This document shows positions 46,355 to 54,151 of a stretch of DNA of 64,000 nucleotides, in pieces. Position numbers and translations under genes: made by a program. The first letter of the stretch is position 1. Each line of letters opens with the position of its first letter. Source of the stretch: Paraburkholderia aromaticivorans (GTDB lineage: Bacteria > Pseudomonadota > Gammaproteobacteria > Burkholderiales > Burkholderiaceae). The stretch spans positions 3,224,001 through 3,288,000 of the forward strand of contig NZ_CP022989.1 of the NCBI RefSeq assembly GCF_002278075.1, read 5' to 3'. The notes under the pieces were generated by a model. It searched no databases and had not been told where the DNA came from. It was given only the letters and a program-made list of their open reading frames with translations.

Positions 46355-47014
46355 TTAGCGGCCACGAATCATCGTGAGCAACGAACGCGGCACGAGCGCG
46401 ACCATCGTCAGATGGACGACGATAAAACCGGCCAGCAGTGCCATCGCGCAGAAGTGAACGACACGCGCACGGTCATAGCCGCCCATCAGTTCGCGCAGCA
46501 ATGGGAACTGCACTGATTTCCAGATCGCAAGTCCCGATATGATCAGGATGGCGATGTCCAGCATCACGAACAGGTACGCGAATTTCTGCACCGCGTTGTA
46601 GCGGGCCGGATCCGCGTGCGACAGGTGGCCCTTCAGTGCTTCACCTAAGTCGTGCAGGATCGCGCGCGGCGACAGCGGGAAGAACTTCGACCAGAGCCGG
46701 CCCGTGACGAGGTTCATCGCCAGATAGAAGAGGGCGTTGAAGAACAGCAGCCACATCGCCGCGAAGTGCCATTGCAACGCACCGCCAAGCCAGCCGCCGA
46801 GCGTGACGCCGGTCGGAATACTGAAACCTTGAAACACCGGCGACGCGTCGTAGATTCGCCAGCCTGAAAGCATCATCAGCACCGCCGCGAGCGCATTGAG
46901 CCAGTGCGCGATACGCACCCAGGCGGGTTGGATCGTCGCGGCGCTCGGGCTCGAGCCTTCGGCGACGCGGGCAAGCCGCGCCGCGGCGACAGGCAGAAAT
47001 GGTTTGAAGCGCAT
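46355..47014 (-). CDS. Cytochrome b561/b-type membrane subunit
   Basis: 219 residues, four to five hydrophobic helices with His in haem-ligand positions (RIAHWLNALAAVLMMLSGW near the start and VHFCAMALLAGFIVVHLTMVAL near the end). The family passes quinol electrons to periplasmic partners. GGGAG precedes the ATG. It forms an operon with the molybdopterin enzyme. Confidence 0.87.
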   Translation of the reverse strand: MRFKPFLPVAAARLARVAEGSSPSAATIQPAWVRIAHWLNALAAVLMMLSGWRIYDASPVFQGFSIPTGVTLGGWLGGALQWHFAAMWLLFFNALFYLAMNLVTGRLWSKFFPLSPRAILHDLGEALKGHLSHADPARYNAVQKFAYLFVMLDIAILIISGLAIWKSVQFPLLRELMGGYDRARVVHFCAMALLAGFIVVHLTMVALVPRSLLTMIRGR

Positions 47015-47050
47015 GACGGACTCCCGCTGGACAGGCGCATGAGGATTCGC

Positions 47051-47086
47051 AGGTGCATTCCCGGCCGGCGGGCCGGGAATGCACCT
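47051..47086 (-). other. Perfect 16-bp stem-loop between MXKDX and cytochrome b genes
   Basis: Arms AGGTGCATTCCCGGCC and its exact complement flank a 4-nt GGCG loop. No T-run follows on the minus strand. It may reduce read-through or protect the upstream small transcript. Confidence 0.8.
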
Positions 47087-47092
47087 CGGGGC

Positions 47093-47344
47093 TTACTTGC
47101 TCATCGCGTCGCCTTTTTTCATCGCGTCGGGCTTCATCTTGCTGCCGTCCTTGCTCATCGAGTCCTTGCTCATTGCGTCCTTGGACATCGAATCCTTGGA
47201 CATAGAACTCTTGGCCATCGAGTCTTTGCTCATTGCGTCTTTCGACATCGAATCGTTGGACATGGCGCCGCTCGCCTGGGCGAACGCCGAACCACCGCTC
47301 ACGAGCAACGCTGCGGCGAATGCTGCGATTGCAATGCGTTTCAT
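47093..47344 (-). CDS. Pentapeptide MXKDX-repeat exported protein
   Basis: 83 residues: a signal peptide (MKRIAIAAFAAALLVSGGSAFA) followed by repeats of S-M-S-K-D and A-M-S-K-D, then a Lys-rich end. This is the MXKDX pentapeptide-repeat family of small periplasmic proteins. The function is unknown; high Met content suggests a sacrificial or metal-binding role, consistent with an MsrP-like partner downstream. AAGGAG precedes the ATG at 47344. Confidence 0.9.
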   Translation of the reverse strand: MKRIAIAAFAAALLVSGGSAFAQASGAMSNDSMSKDAMSKDSMAKSSMSKDSMSKDAMSKDSMSKDGSKMKPDAMKKGDAMSK

Positions 47345-47470
47345 GGCAACTCCTTGAATGTTGTTGATCGGACCGCGTGGCCGAAGCGGCCTATCGGGTC
47401 CGAGTGTTGATGAGGTGAACCTGCTTTCCGGCAACTACCGATGCGTCGTCATCCCGCATCTGTGAGGTAG

Positions 47471-47496
47471 TTCGCCAGCAGCGCCGGCGCGGTTAC
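47471..47496 (-). promoter_or_regulatory. ECF sigma (SigF-type) promoter for the MXKDX-cytochrome-oxidoreductase genes
   Basis: GTAACC at 47496-47491 and CGAA at 47474-47471 on the minus strand, exactly 16 nt apart. From memory this is the -35/-10 arrangement reported for Caulobacter SigF, whose anti-sigma factor is NrsF. The predicted start of transcription is about 120 nt before the MXKDX start codon. Confidence 0.75.
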
Positions 47497-47592
47497 AGCA
47501 GGCGCGATTTTTTTTGCTGAAACGGAAAAAGAGGGCGGTGCGGCGTGATCGCGAGCGCCAGGGGTGGGCGATGGAATAAACTCCTGTTTCCT

Positions 47593-47618
47593 GTAACCGA
47601 CGCCCCAGATGAATCGAA
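47593..47618 (+). promoter_or_regulatory. ECF sigma (SigF-type) promoter at the sigma gene
   Basis: GTAACC at 47593-47598 and CGAA at 47615-47618, again 16 nt apart, facing the sigma-factor gene. The -10 element overlaps the first codons of the annotated ATG at 47609. Confidence 0.6.
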
Positions 47619-48181
47619 CTACCGATATCACCGCAGCGCAGGCGAAAGAGGCGCATCTGCGAACCCTGTTCCTGAGTGGGCTGGACGGCGACGGTGTCGC
47701 GTACCGGCAATTCCTCACGGAGTTGGGTGCGCACTTGCGCGGCTTCCTGCGCAGGCGGCTTTACGATGGCGCGTCCGACGCCGAAGATCTCGTGCAGGAA
47801 ATATTGCTTGCGGTGCACAACGCACGGCATACCTATCGCACGCAGGAACCGCTGACGGCATGGATTCACGCGATCGCGCGTTACAAGCTGACGGACTACT
47901 TCCGGGCGCGCGCCCGGCACGATGCGCTGAACGATCCGCTTGACGATGCATTCGAGTTGCTCGCCGCGCCCGATCTCGAGCCGGCGCAAGCGAGGCGCGA
48001 CCTTGGGAAACTGCTCGATCAGTTGCCTGGTCGCCAGCGTTTGCCGATCGTGCATGTGAAACTCGAAGGACTGTCCGTGACGGAGACCGCGAAATTGACC
48101 GGCTTGTCGGAGTCCGCGGTCAAGATAGGCGTACATCGTGGACTCAAGGCATTGGCTGCAAAGATTCGAGGTACGCGATGA
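47609..48181 (+). CDS. ECF RNA polymerase sigma factor (SigF-like, NrsF-linked)
   Basis: 190 residues with region 2 (YDGASDAEDLVQEILLAVHN, WIHAIARYKLTDYFR) and region 4 (LEGLSVTETAKLTGLSESAVKIGVHRGLKAL). It overlaps the anti-sigma gene by 4 nt. Together with MXKDX and MsrP-like genes this matches the SigF/NrsF oxidative or metal-stress group. There is no ribosome site before the ATG at 47609, and the -10 of a matching promoter overlaps it. No in-frame ATG follows soon, so the true start is unclear. Confidence 0.9.
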   Translation: MNRTTDITAAQAKEAHLRTLFLSGLDGDGVAYRQFLTELGAHLRGFLRRRLYDGASDAEDLVQEILLAVHNARHTYRTQEPLTAWIHAIARYKLTDYFRARARHDALNDPLDDAFELLAAPDLEPAQARRDLGKLLDQLPGRQRLPIVHVKLEGLSVTETAKLTGLSESAVKIGVHRGLKALAAKIRGTR

Positions 48182-48819
48182 AAACGGATGACTTTATTTC
48201 GCTGCTTGCCACCGGCGTTGCGCCGGTGGACCGTCACGCGCTCACGAAACGCTTCGGCGTCGCGGTGCTGGTCGGTGCTGCCGGTGCGACGCTGATCATG
48301 GCGATGGTGCTCGGCATCCGGCGCGACCTGGCCGAAGTGGCCGTCACGCCGATCTTCTGGGCCAAGATCGCGTTGCCATTATGTGTGATGGTCGGCTCGC
48401 TGTGGACGTCGACGCGGCTTGCCCGTCCCGGCGTGCGTATGGGTGGCAGCAGTTGGCTGATCGCCGCGCCGATCGCGGCGGTATGGCTGGCCGGTGCCTT
48501 TGTGCTCGTGGCCGCGCCCGGCGACGCAAGGCTCGCCCTGGTGCTCGGCAAGACCTGGCGCGTGTGCCCATTCAATATCGCCATGCTGTCGATTCCAGGC
48601 TTCGTCGCCGTGTTCTGGGCACTCAGAGGGCTGGCGCCAACCCGGCTCGTTTTGACGGGCGCGGCGGGAGGCTTGCTGGCCGGTTCGACCGCGACGCTCG
48701 CGTATTGCCTGCATTGTCCTGAGATGGGCATTCCGTTCTGGGGCGTGTGGTATGTGCTCGGGATGCTGGTGCCGACGATCATCGGCGCGGTGCTGGGGCC
48801 GCGGCTTTTACGCTGGTGA
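48178..48819 (+). CDS. NrsF (DUF1109) family membrane anti-sigma factor
   Basis: 213 residues with six hydrophobic helices. Conserved Cys residues occur in RVCPFNIAML and YCLHCPEMGIPFW, the second being the region that senses stress in NrsF proteins. Overlaps the sigma gene (ATGA), as expected for a sigma/anti-sigma pair. Confidence 0.9.
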   Translation: MKTDDFISLLATGVAPVDRHALTKRFGVAVLVGAAGATLIMAMVLGIRRDLAEVAVTPIFWAKIALPLCVMVGSLWTSTRLARPGVRMGGSSWLIAAPIAAVWLAGAFVLVAAPGDARLALVLGKTWRVCPFNIAMLSIPGFVAVFWALRGLAPTRLVLTGAAGGLLAGSTATLAYCLHCPEMGIPFWGVWYVLGMLVPTIIGAVLGPRLLRW

Positions 48820-49134
48820 TCGAGCCGGGGAGCGTTTGGGGCTGGTGGGCGGGTGTGGTTCGTCGGTGGGGTTTGGGAACATCCGGAGCGGCGGGTTGGG
48901 TGTTTCCAGTGTGTGGCGTGGTAGATGCCGACGGGTGATGTCGAATGGGATCGGTAATTTGACATAAGATAAATTATCGACATTTTTGATGTTGGTCCAA
49001 AGTTCAGATGTCGTGTTTCCGCTAAATTGAAATGTCGTGTTTGCGGGTCCATGACAGCCCGGAGCCAGACCTTGAACGGACGTGGATTCATCACGATCAG
49101 CACGCACGAGCTCGGGCTCGTGCGCGAAGCTCCC
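48820..49134. other. 315-bp AT-richer intergenic region with possible IS-end relic
   Basis: Lower GC than the surroundings, no plausible gene. It contains two adjacent 24-bp direct repeats described separately. The antisense frames running through it are shadows. Confidence 0.5.
48995..49042. repeat. Two adjacent imperfect 24-bp direct repeats
   Basis: On the minus strand both units start AAACACGACAT and continue with related sequence (TTCAATTTAGCGG and CTGAACTTTGGAC). Adjacent repeats of this kind resemble the multiple terminal repeats of IS21-family ends. No transposase gene is present, so at most it is a relic. Confidence 0.5.
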
Positions 49135-50679
49135 TCAATTCTTGCCACTTCGCATTGACGGTCTTCTTAACGCAGCGTGTTTTCGTTTGAGTGACTTCGT
49201 CACTTCGGCAATAACCGAGGCAAGGCGTCGCGCGGCCTCTTTCATTTGTGCATGGCTAAAGCCTCCGAACCCGAGGACGAGGCCAGGCCGCTGCGTTCCG
49301 GGCGCGAACATCGGCGATACAGGACGCACAGCGACTCCGGCCGCGGCGGCCAGTTCGACCACCTTGCGATCGTCGATGCCTTCGGCCAGCCAAAGGATCA
49401 CGTGCATGCCCTGGTCGCCGGATTCCAGCCATGCCAGATCCTTGGGGAGCAACGCATCGAGCGTCTCCATCAACTGGACTCGATGATCCGCGTACACGTT
49501 GCGAACTCTGCGAATGTGGCGCTCCAGATGGCCCTCCGCCATGAACGCCGCCAGCACATGCTGATCGGCGTTCGGCGGATGACGGTCCATCAGGACGCGC
49601 GCGCCGCAAAAAGCATCGACCAGATCATCGGGGACGATCACGTAGCCCAACCGCAACGACGGAAACAGGATCTTGCTGAATGTGCCGAGATAAACGACCC
49701 GATCCGGGTCCAATCCCTGGAGCGACGGAAACGGATAACCCTGATAGCGGAGCTCGCTATCGTAGTCGTCTTCCACGACCCACGCGTGGTTGGCGCGCGC
49801 CCACGCGAGCAAAGCGTTGCGCCGCGCCATGCTCATCGGCATGCCCAACGGATACTGATGCGACGGCGTAACGAATGCGGCCCGCGCGTGAGGGGCCATC
49901 CGGATCCCCGCTTCGACATCGATGCCTTCGGTGTCGACCGGTACGCGAATCATCGCGTCGCGATGGCCCGTGCTCTCGAGTATGGCCGTCACGCCACGGT
50001 AGGCTGGGTTTTCCACCCACGCTTGATCACGCGAAGCCAGCAACACCTGACATGCGAGAAAGAGTCCCTGCTGTGTTCCACTCGTCACGATGACCTGACC
50101 GGGATCGCAACGCACCGAGCGCGACTTGCGCACGTAGCCGGCAATCGCTTCACGCAGCGGCAGCGCGCCGAGCGGATCGGTATAACCGGCCGGAGCGCCG
50201 GGCCCCTTGGCGCGAAGACGATTGCCGAGCCGGCGCCAGATGTCGGCGGGCGCGGTCAAACCGATTGGAACGGAAATCGCAAATGGCACCGGCGCAAGCG
50301 GCCTGAACTCCCGCGCAATCCGGGCAAACGTGGCGGCTGGCTCGGGCAAGCCCGGCCGCGCGATACGCCGACGCGAGGCGCGCGGCTCGCTCGCCGGCTG
50401 CGGCTCGGCCAATGCTTGAGCGACGCGTGTGCCAACACCGCCCTTCGATTCAAGAAAGCCCTCGGCGATCAACTGCTCGTAGGCCTCGATCACCGTGCCG
50501 CGCGCGACTTGCAGGGAAGCCGCCAGCAATCGCGTGGACGGCAATGCGTCACCAGGCTGGATGTCCCCTTTGCGTACCGCCTCTCGCAACGCCTGCGCCA
50601 CTTGACGGCTCAGATTCCCTACTGCGCGGTCCAATGTACCGATCGACGGAATTTCCGCGACTCCTGCCGTTCTCGCCAT
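49135..50679 (-). CDS. MocR/PdxR-type GntR regulator with aminotransferase domain
   Basis: 514 residues: an N-terminal winged helix (ALREAVRKGDIQPGDALPSTRLLAASLQVARGTVIEAYEQL) and a fold-type I aminotransferase domain with the PLP-region TFSKILFPSLRLGYV, where Lys can form the Schiff base. MocR proteins sense PLP-linked ligands and often control a divergent gene. Here the divergent gene is a PaiB-like FMN-binding protein. Confidence 0.92.
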   Translation of the reverse strand: MARTAGVAEIPSIGTLDRAVGNLSRQVAQALREAVRKGDIQPGDALPSTRLLAASLQVARGTVIEAYEQLIAEGFLESKGGVGTRVAQALAEPQPASEPRASRRRIARPGLPEPAATFARIAREFRPLAPVPFAISVPIGLTAPADIWRRLGNRLRAKGPGAPAGYTDPLGALPLREAIAGYVRKSRSVRCDPGQVIVTSGTQQGLFLACQVLLASRDQAWVENPAYRGVTAILESTGHRDAMIRVPVDTEGIDVEAGIRMAPHARAAFVTPSHQYPLGMPMSMARRNALLAWARANHAWVVEDDYDSELRYQGYPFPSLQGLDPDRVVYLGTFSKILFPSLRLGYVIVPDDLVDAFCGARVLMDRHPPNADQHVLAAFMAEGHLERHIRRVRNVYADHRVQLMETLDALLPKDLAWLESGDQGMHVILWLAEGIDDRKVVELAAAAGVAVRPVSPMFAPGTQRPGLVLGFGGFSHAQMKEAARRLASVIAEVTKSLKRKHAALRRPSMRSGKN

Positions 50680-50703
50680 AATTCTGGTTCTACAAAAATG
50701 ATC

Positions 50704-50733
50704 AAAACTGGATCTGCAGCATAAACCAGTTTT
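50704..50733. promoter_or_regulatory. Inverted repeat in the mocR-paiB intergenic region (candidate operator)
   Basis: Perfect 8-bp arms AAAACTGG and CCAGTTTT separated by 14 nt, in the only AT-rich stretch between the two divergent genes. The position fits an operator for the MocR protein. Binding is inferred. Confidence 0.55.
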
Positions 50734-50795
50734 CCATCACAATGCGTCCAGATGAAATTCGAACCGCTGAGCATCGCCACCTCCGTGGAGTAGAC

Positions 50796-51434
50796 ATGTA
50801 CGTACCCGCCCATTTCAATGAATCCCGCCTCGATATTCTGCACGCGCGTATCGCAGAGCATCCATTTGGCACGTTGATTACGCATGGGAAGAGCGGATTG
50901 GACGCCAATCACCTTCCGTTCGAACTGTCAGCGGAAGAAGGCGTTTCAGGCGTGCTGCACGCCCATGTCGCACGGGCCAACCCGGTGTGGCAGGACGTGT
51001 CGAACGGCGACGAAGTACTCGTGATCTTTCGCGCGGGAGACGCCTATATCTCCCCAAACTGGTATCCCAGCAAGCACGAGTCGCACAAGCAGGTGCCGAC
51101 CTGGAACTACGTCGTGGTGCATGCATACGGACGCGTCTCCGTTCGCGATGACGAGCGATACGTGCGCGGCGTGATCGGCCGTCTGACCCGCACGCATGAG
51201 GCTTCGCAACCCGAACCCTGGAAAATGGCCGACGCGCCGAAGGACTACCTCGATACGATGCTCAAGTCGATTATCGGCCTGCAGATCGACATCACGCGGC
51301 TGATCGGCAAAAGCAAGCTCGGCCAGAACAAGGAAGCACGGGATATTCGGGGTGCCGGTGAGGCGCTCAGGGCACGCGAGAACTTCCAGATTGGCGACGC
51401 CATGCTCGCCCGGGCCGCGGAGAAGCCGGAATAA
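50796..51434 (+). CDS. PaiB-like FMN-binding protein
   Basis: 212 residues starting MYVPAHFNESR, with the split-barrel segments FGTLITHGKSGLDANHLPF, HVARANPVWQ and WYPSKHESHKQVPTWNYVVVHAYG of the PaiB/'FMN-binding negative transcriptional regulator' family. GGAG 5 nt before the ATG at 50796 supports this start over 50742. Probably controlled by the divergent MocR regulator. Confidence 0.9.
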   Translation: MYVPAHFNESRLDILHARIAEHPFGTLITHGKSGLDANHLPFELSAEEGVSGVLHAHVARANPVWQDVSNGDEVLVIFRAGDAYISPNWYPSKHESHKQVPTWNYVVVHAYGRVSVRDDERYVRGVIGRLTRTHEASQPEPWKMADAPKDYLDTMLKSIIGLQIDITRLIGKSKLGQNKEARDIRGAGEALRARENFQIGDAMLARAAEKPE

Positions 51435-51558
51435 AGCGATTCGGGATTGCCCGAATCAGGCTTCCGGCGTGGCCTTCCGGATAGGCGCCGGCGATGGCCT
51501 TGCCCAGCCCTTCACGTCCTGACGGCGTGCCCTTTCATTCATCCTCAGAGCGAGCCCT

Positions 51559-51885
51559 ATGTACTCTTCCACCTTTATTTTCAGGGCCGGTCAGTACGAC
51601 GAGGAATTCCATCGCCTCGACCGGAAGATCGCTGAAATCGCGCGTGCAATGCCTGGCTATCTGGGTGAGGAAAGCTGGGAGAACGCCACCGCCGGATTGA
51701 TCCAGAACGTCTACTACTGGGAGTCGGAAGAGGCACTGCTGCAATTGATCAGGCATCCGACACACCTCGAAGCGAAGTCGAAGCAGGCTCACTGGTTGGA
51801 CGGCTATCGGGTCGTGATTGCGAAAGTGATCCGGCAATATGGGGATGGTGGCCTTGTGACGCGCAAGGAAAATCGGCCTGCTTGA
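51559..51885 (+). CDS. Antibiotic biosynthesis monooxygenase (ABM)-domain protein
   Basis: 108 residues of a ferredoxin-like alpha-beta barrel (MYSSTFIFRAGQYDEEFHRLD, YYWESEEALLQLIRHPTHLEAK). ABM proteins are cofactor-free oxygenases or haem-handling proteins. It lies 124 nt after the PaiB-like gene and ends before an intrinsic terminator, so the two are probably cotranscribed. Confidence 0.85.
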   Translation: MYSSTFIFRAGQYDEEFHRLDRKIAEIARAMPGYLGEESWENATAGLIQNVYYWESEEALLQLIRHPTHLEAKSKQAHWLDGYRVVIAKVIRQYGDGGLVTRKENRPA

Positions 51886-51970
51886 TCGAAACCGCTCTCA
51901 TACCGTGTTCGAGGGAACGGCACTGGGCTGCCTGCCAATTTGCGCGGCAATCGCCCCTCGCATAAATTTA

Positions 51971-51997
51971 AGCGCCCGTTACCGGGCGCTTTTTTTG
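51971..51997 (+). terminator. Intrinsic terminator after the PaiB-ABM genes
   Basis: Perfect 8-bp stem AGCGCCCG / CGGGCGCT with loop TTAC, followed by seven T. Confidence 0.9.
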
Positions 51998-52034
51998 CCG
52001 GTGACGCGCGCTTTCTTGCGCCCCGCACCGCGAG

Positions 52035-52649
52035 TCATCCTGCGGATCGTTTGCGACGTTTTCCTTGCGTGTTCTGCCCATGCCACTGCTCTTCGTCGAG
52101 AAGCCGATCGAACAGCCGGTTGCGGGCTGTGTCCGTCAAAGGCGACATGCCCAGCAGAGAGTGAAACGCGAGGCCGCTGGCGGCAAAGTAGCGCAGCAAC
52201 GACAAATCCAGATCTGTTGCCTCGTCCTGCAGCGACTTCATTTTCGCTTCGTCGGCGCTCTTCATTTCATCCAGCAGGTTCGGACTCTCGATGAGCGCTG
52301 CGAGCACGGCTCTCGCCACGGAATGCGGCTGATTGATCGACTCCCGGTAGATGGCGATCTGAGCCGCGAGCGTCGGCTCGGCTTTCGAGGCGCCCTCCTT
52401 CGCCACATACTCGCGTGCAATCTGTTCGAACTGCTGCCGTTGATATTCAAGCAGCGCGCACAGCACGCCTTGCCTGGTGCGAAACTGATGCAACAGGCCG
52501 CCCTTGCTGATGCCGCTTTCGCGCGACAAAGAGTCGAACGTCAGTCCGCCCACGCCTTCCCGGGTCAGGATGGCGAGCGCCGCATCAATGGCTTTTCTGC
52601 GGGAAATCTCCGAGCGGGTCTGGTTGTCCATTTTCGATATCGATGACAT
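52035..52649 (-). CDS. TetR-family transcriptional regulator
   Basis: 204 residues with the TetR helix-turn-helix AALAILTREGVGGLTFDSLSRESGISKGGLLHQF. The C-terminal ligand domain has a DUF-type layout seen in small-molecule-responsive repressors. Divergent from a DUF3313 lipoprotein gene, with an inverted repeat between them. Starts at 52649 or at the Met codon at 52631. Confidence 0.88.
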   Translation of the reverse strand: MSSISKMDNQTRSEISRRKAIDAALAILTREGVGGLTFDSLSRESGISKGGLLHQFRTRQGVLCALLEYQRQQFEQIAREYVAKEGASKAEPTLAAQIAIYRESINQPHSVARAVLAALIESPNLLDEMKSADEAKMKSLQDEATDLDLSLLRYFAASGLAFHSLLGMSPLTDTARNRLFDRLLDEEQWHGQNTQGKRRKRSAG

Positions 52650-52810
52650 CGCGACGGCTGCGTTTTTGTTTGCCGGTGGCTGTCGCGTAGTGATGGTGTC
52701 TGGCGGGTCAATCGGTGCGGCGGATGCGTGAAGACAAGCTCCCCCACCGTTACCGCAAGCGGGCGGCCGCCGCGAGGAATGGATTGTACCGCCACCGGTC
52801 GCTATTAAAC

Positions 52811-52828
52811 AAACCGGATAGACGGTTT
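52811..52828. promoter_or_regulatory. Inverted repeat, candidate TetR operator
   Basis: AAACCG and CGGTTT around GATAGA, within an AT-rich stretch 95 nt before the DUF3313 gene, next to a TTTAAATT -10-like element. Probably bound by the divergent TetR protein. Confidence 0.55.
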
Positions 52829-52923
52829 AAATTGGACCGGGACGGTGCTACTGTTCGACCTCATCGGTCTTCGCCCGATCTGAAAGCCGCCCGCCCCTCC
52901 CGTTGCCCCTCAAGGACCGCCGC

Positions 52924-53586
52924 ATGATCACGCACAAACTCGTCCCGCTTCTTTTCTCCGTCGCTGCGATGCTCGCTCTCACCGCATGCGCGGGGGTGCA
53001 ACCCGTCGCGTACACGGGAATTTCATCGTCGTCGCAGTTGAAGCAGAACCGGGACGACGATTCACGCAAGGTGCCCTACAAATACGCGGCGCCGGTCGTC
53101 TGGTCCCGATATACGCAGGTCATGCTGGAGCCGGTTATCGTCTATCAGGGTGCCGACAACCAGTTTGGCGAATTGACGCGCGACGACCGCAGCGCGCTGG
53201 CCAATTACATGGGGCAAACCTTCTCGAAGAAAATGGCGACACGATTCGACGTCGCGACGCAGGCCGGCCCGAACACGCTGCGCGTCAAGCTGACGCTCAC
53301 CGGCGCAGAGAAAACGACGCTGCTTGCCGGACAGGTGATGCATTTCGACCTTGCGGGCAATCTGTACAACGGCGTGCAGTCGATCCGCGGCGCACAGGGC
53401 GCCTTCAGCGGTTCGGTCTCCTACGCCGTGGAGATCTACGACAGCGTCAGCGGCCAACTCCTGAAGGCCTACGTGTCCAAGCAATATCCGAACGCCATGA
53501 ACCTGCCGGCAGCCTTCGGTTCCCTGAGCGCCGCAAAGACCGGCCTCGACAAGGGCGCCGACGCGCTGGTCGCCGAGATTCGCTGA
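52924..53586 (+). CDS. DUF3313 family lipoprotein
   Basis: 220 residues with a lipoprotein signal (LLFSVAAMLALTAC). The core (YTQVMLEPVIVYQGADNQFG, YAVEIYDSVSGQLLKAY) fits DUF3313, an outer-membrane-linked lipoprotein family without known function. AAGGA precedes the ATG at 52924. Likely repressed by the divergent TetR protein. Confidence 0.85.
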   Translation: MITHKLVPLLFSVAAMLALTACAGVQPVAYTGISSSSQLKQNRDDDSRKVPYKYAAPVVWSRYTQVMLEPVIVYQGADNQFGELTRDDRSALANYMGQTFSKKMATRFDVATQAGPNTLRVKLTLTGAEKTTLLAGQVMHFDLAGNLYNGVQSIRGAQGAFSGSVSYAVEIYDSVSGQLLKAYVSKQYPNAMNLPAAFGSLSAAKTGLDKGADALVAEIR

Positions 53587-53711
53587 GGCTGTTCCGGTTG
53601 CCGTCTCGCTCGCGACAGCGCAGCGATATGGCGCGATCGAGCCGACATGTCGGTTTGCGCTACCCGGGGCGACGCCAGGTTCGATTTTCCCGATGACAGC
53701 GAGGTCTGCAC

Positions 53712-53933
53712 ATGCACCGATTTGTCGCGTTCGTCGTTTCATGTGCGCCGCCGACGCTGATGGTCGTCATCGTTTTTTCGGTGGCGTACCTGCTAGTCGG
53801 GATGCCGCTTCATTTCGCACGTGGTCCAACTGCCAGGGACGTGTTGGGCACGCTGGCCGGGATCTTCGCCGCGCTCGTCTATATCACGCTGATCCTGGGC
53901 TTTGGCCCGGATGGCCATGCCGGTTGGCACTAG
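53712..53933 (+). CDS. Small two-helix membrane protein
   Basis: 73 residues with hydrophobic helices at about 12-32 and 44-64. Unknown family. It lies between the lipoprotein and an MCE protein on the same strand. Confidence 0.55.
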   Translation: MHRFVAFVVSCAPPTLMVVIVFSVAYLLVGMPLHFARGPTARDVLGTLAGIFAALVYITLILGFGPDGHAGWH

Positions 53934-53965
53934 TCCCACAGGCGTCTTCAGAGGGTTAGGACATC

Positions 53966-54151
53966 ATGCGCCGGCCGCACCCGACAAACCTTCACCGCCA
54001 GGACAACAGCATGGCTCGGGGCCCGCGAAAGACGACGCGTCGCACCGTCACCTGCGGCGTGTACCGCCTGCGGGCGTATCTGGCCATCGGCTCCCGTCAC
54101 ATGGGCAAGGTGCTTGAGGGCATAGCCGACGTGATCTGCGGAAGACTGTAA
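53966..54151 (+). CDS. Small basic protein of unknown function, coupled to the MCE gene
   Basis: 61 residues, Arg-rich, ending KVLEGIADVICGRL. Its TAA overlaps the ATG of the MCE gene (TAATG), and AGGA lies close before its ATG. The coupling is the main argument for reality. No family recognised. Confidence 0.4.
   Translation: MRRPHPTNLHRQDNSMARGPRKTTRRTVTCGVYRLRAYLAIGSRHMGKVLEGIADVICGRL

Noticed and set aside
48234..49148. 304-codon minus-strand ORF over nrsF and the spacer
   Set aside because: Antisense to NrsF, no family features; only its upstream spacer part is of interest as repeats.
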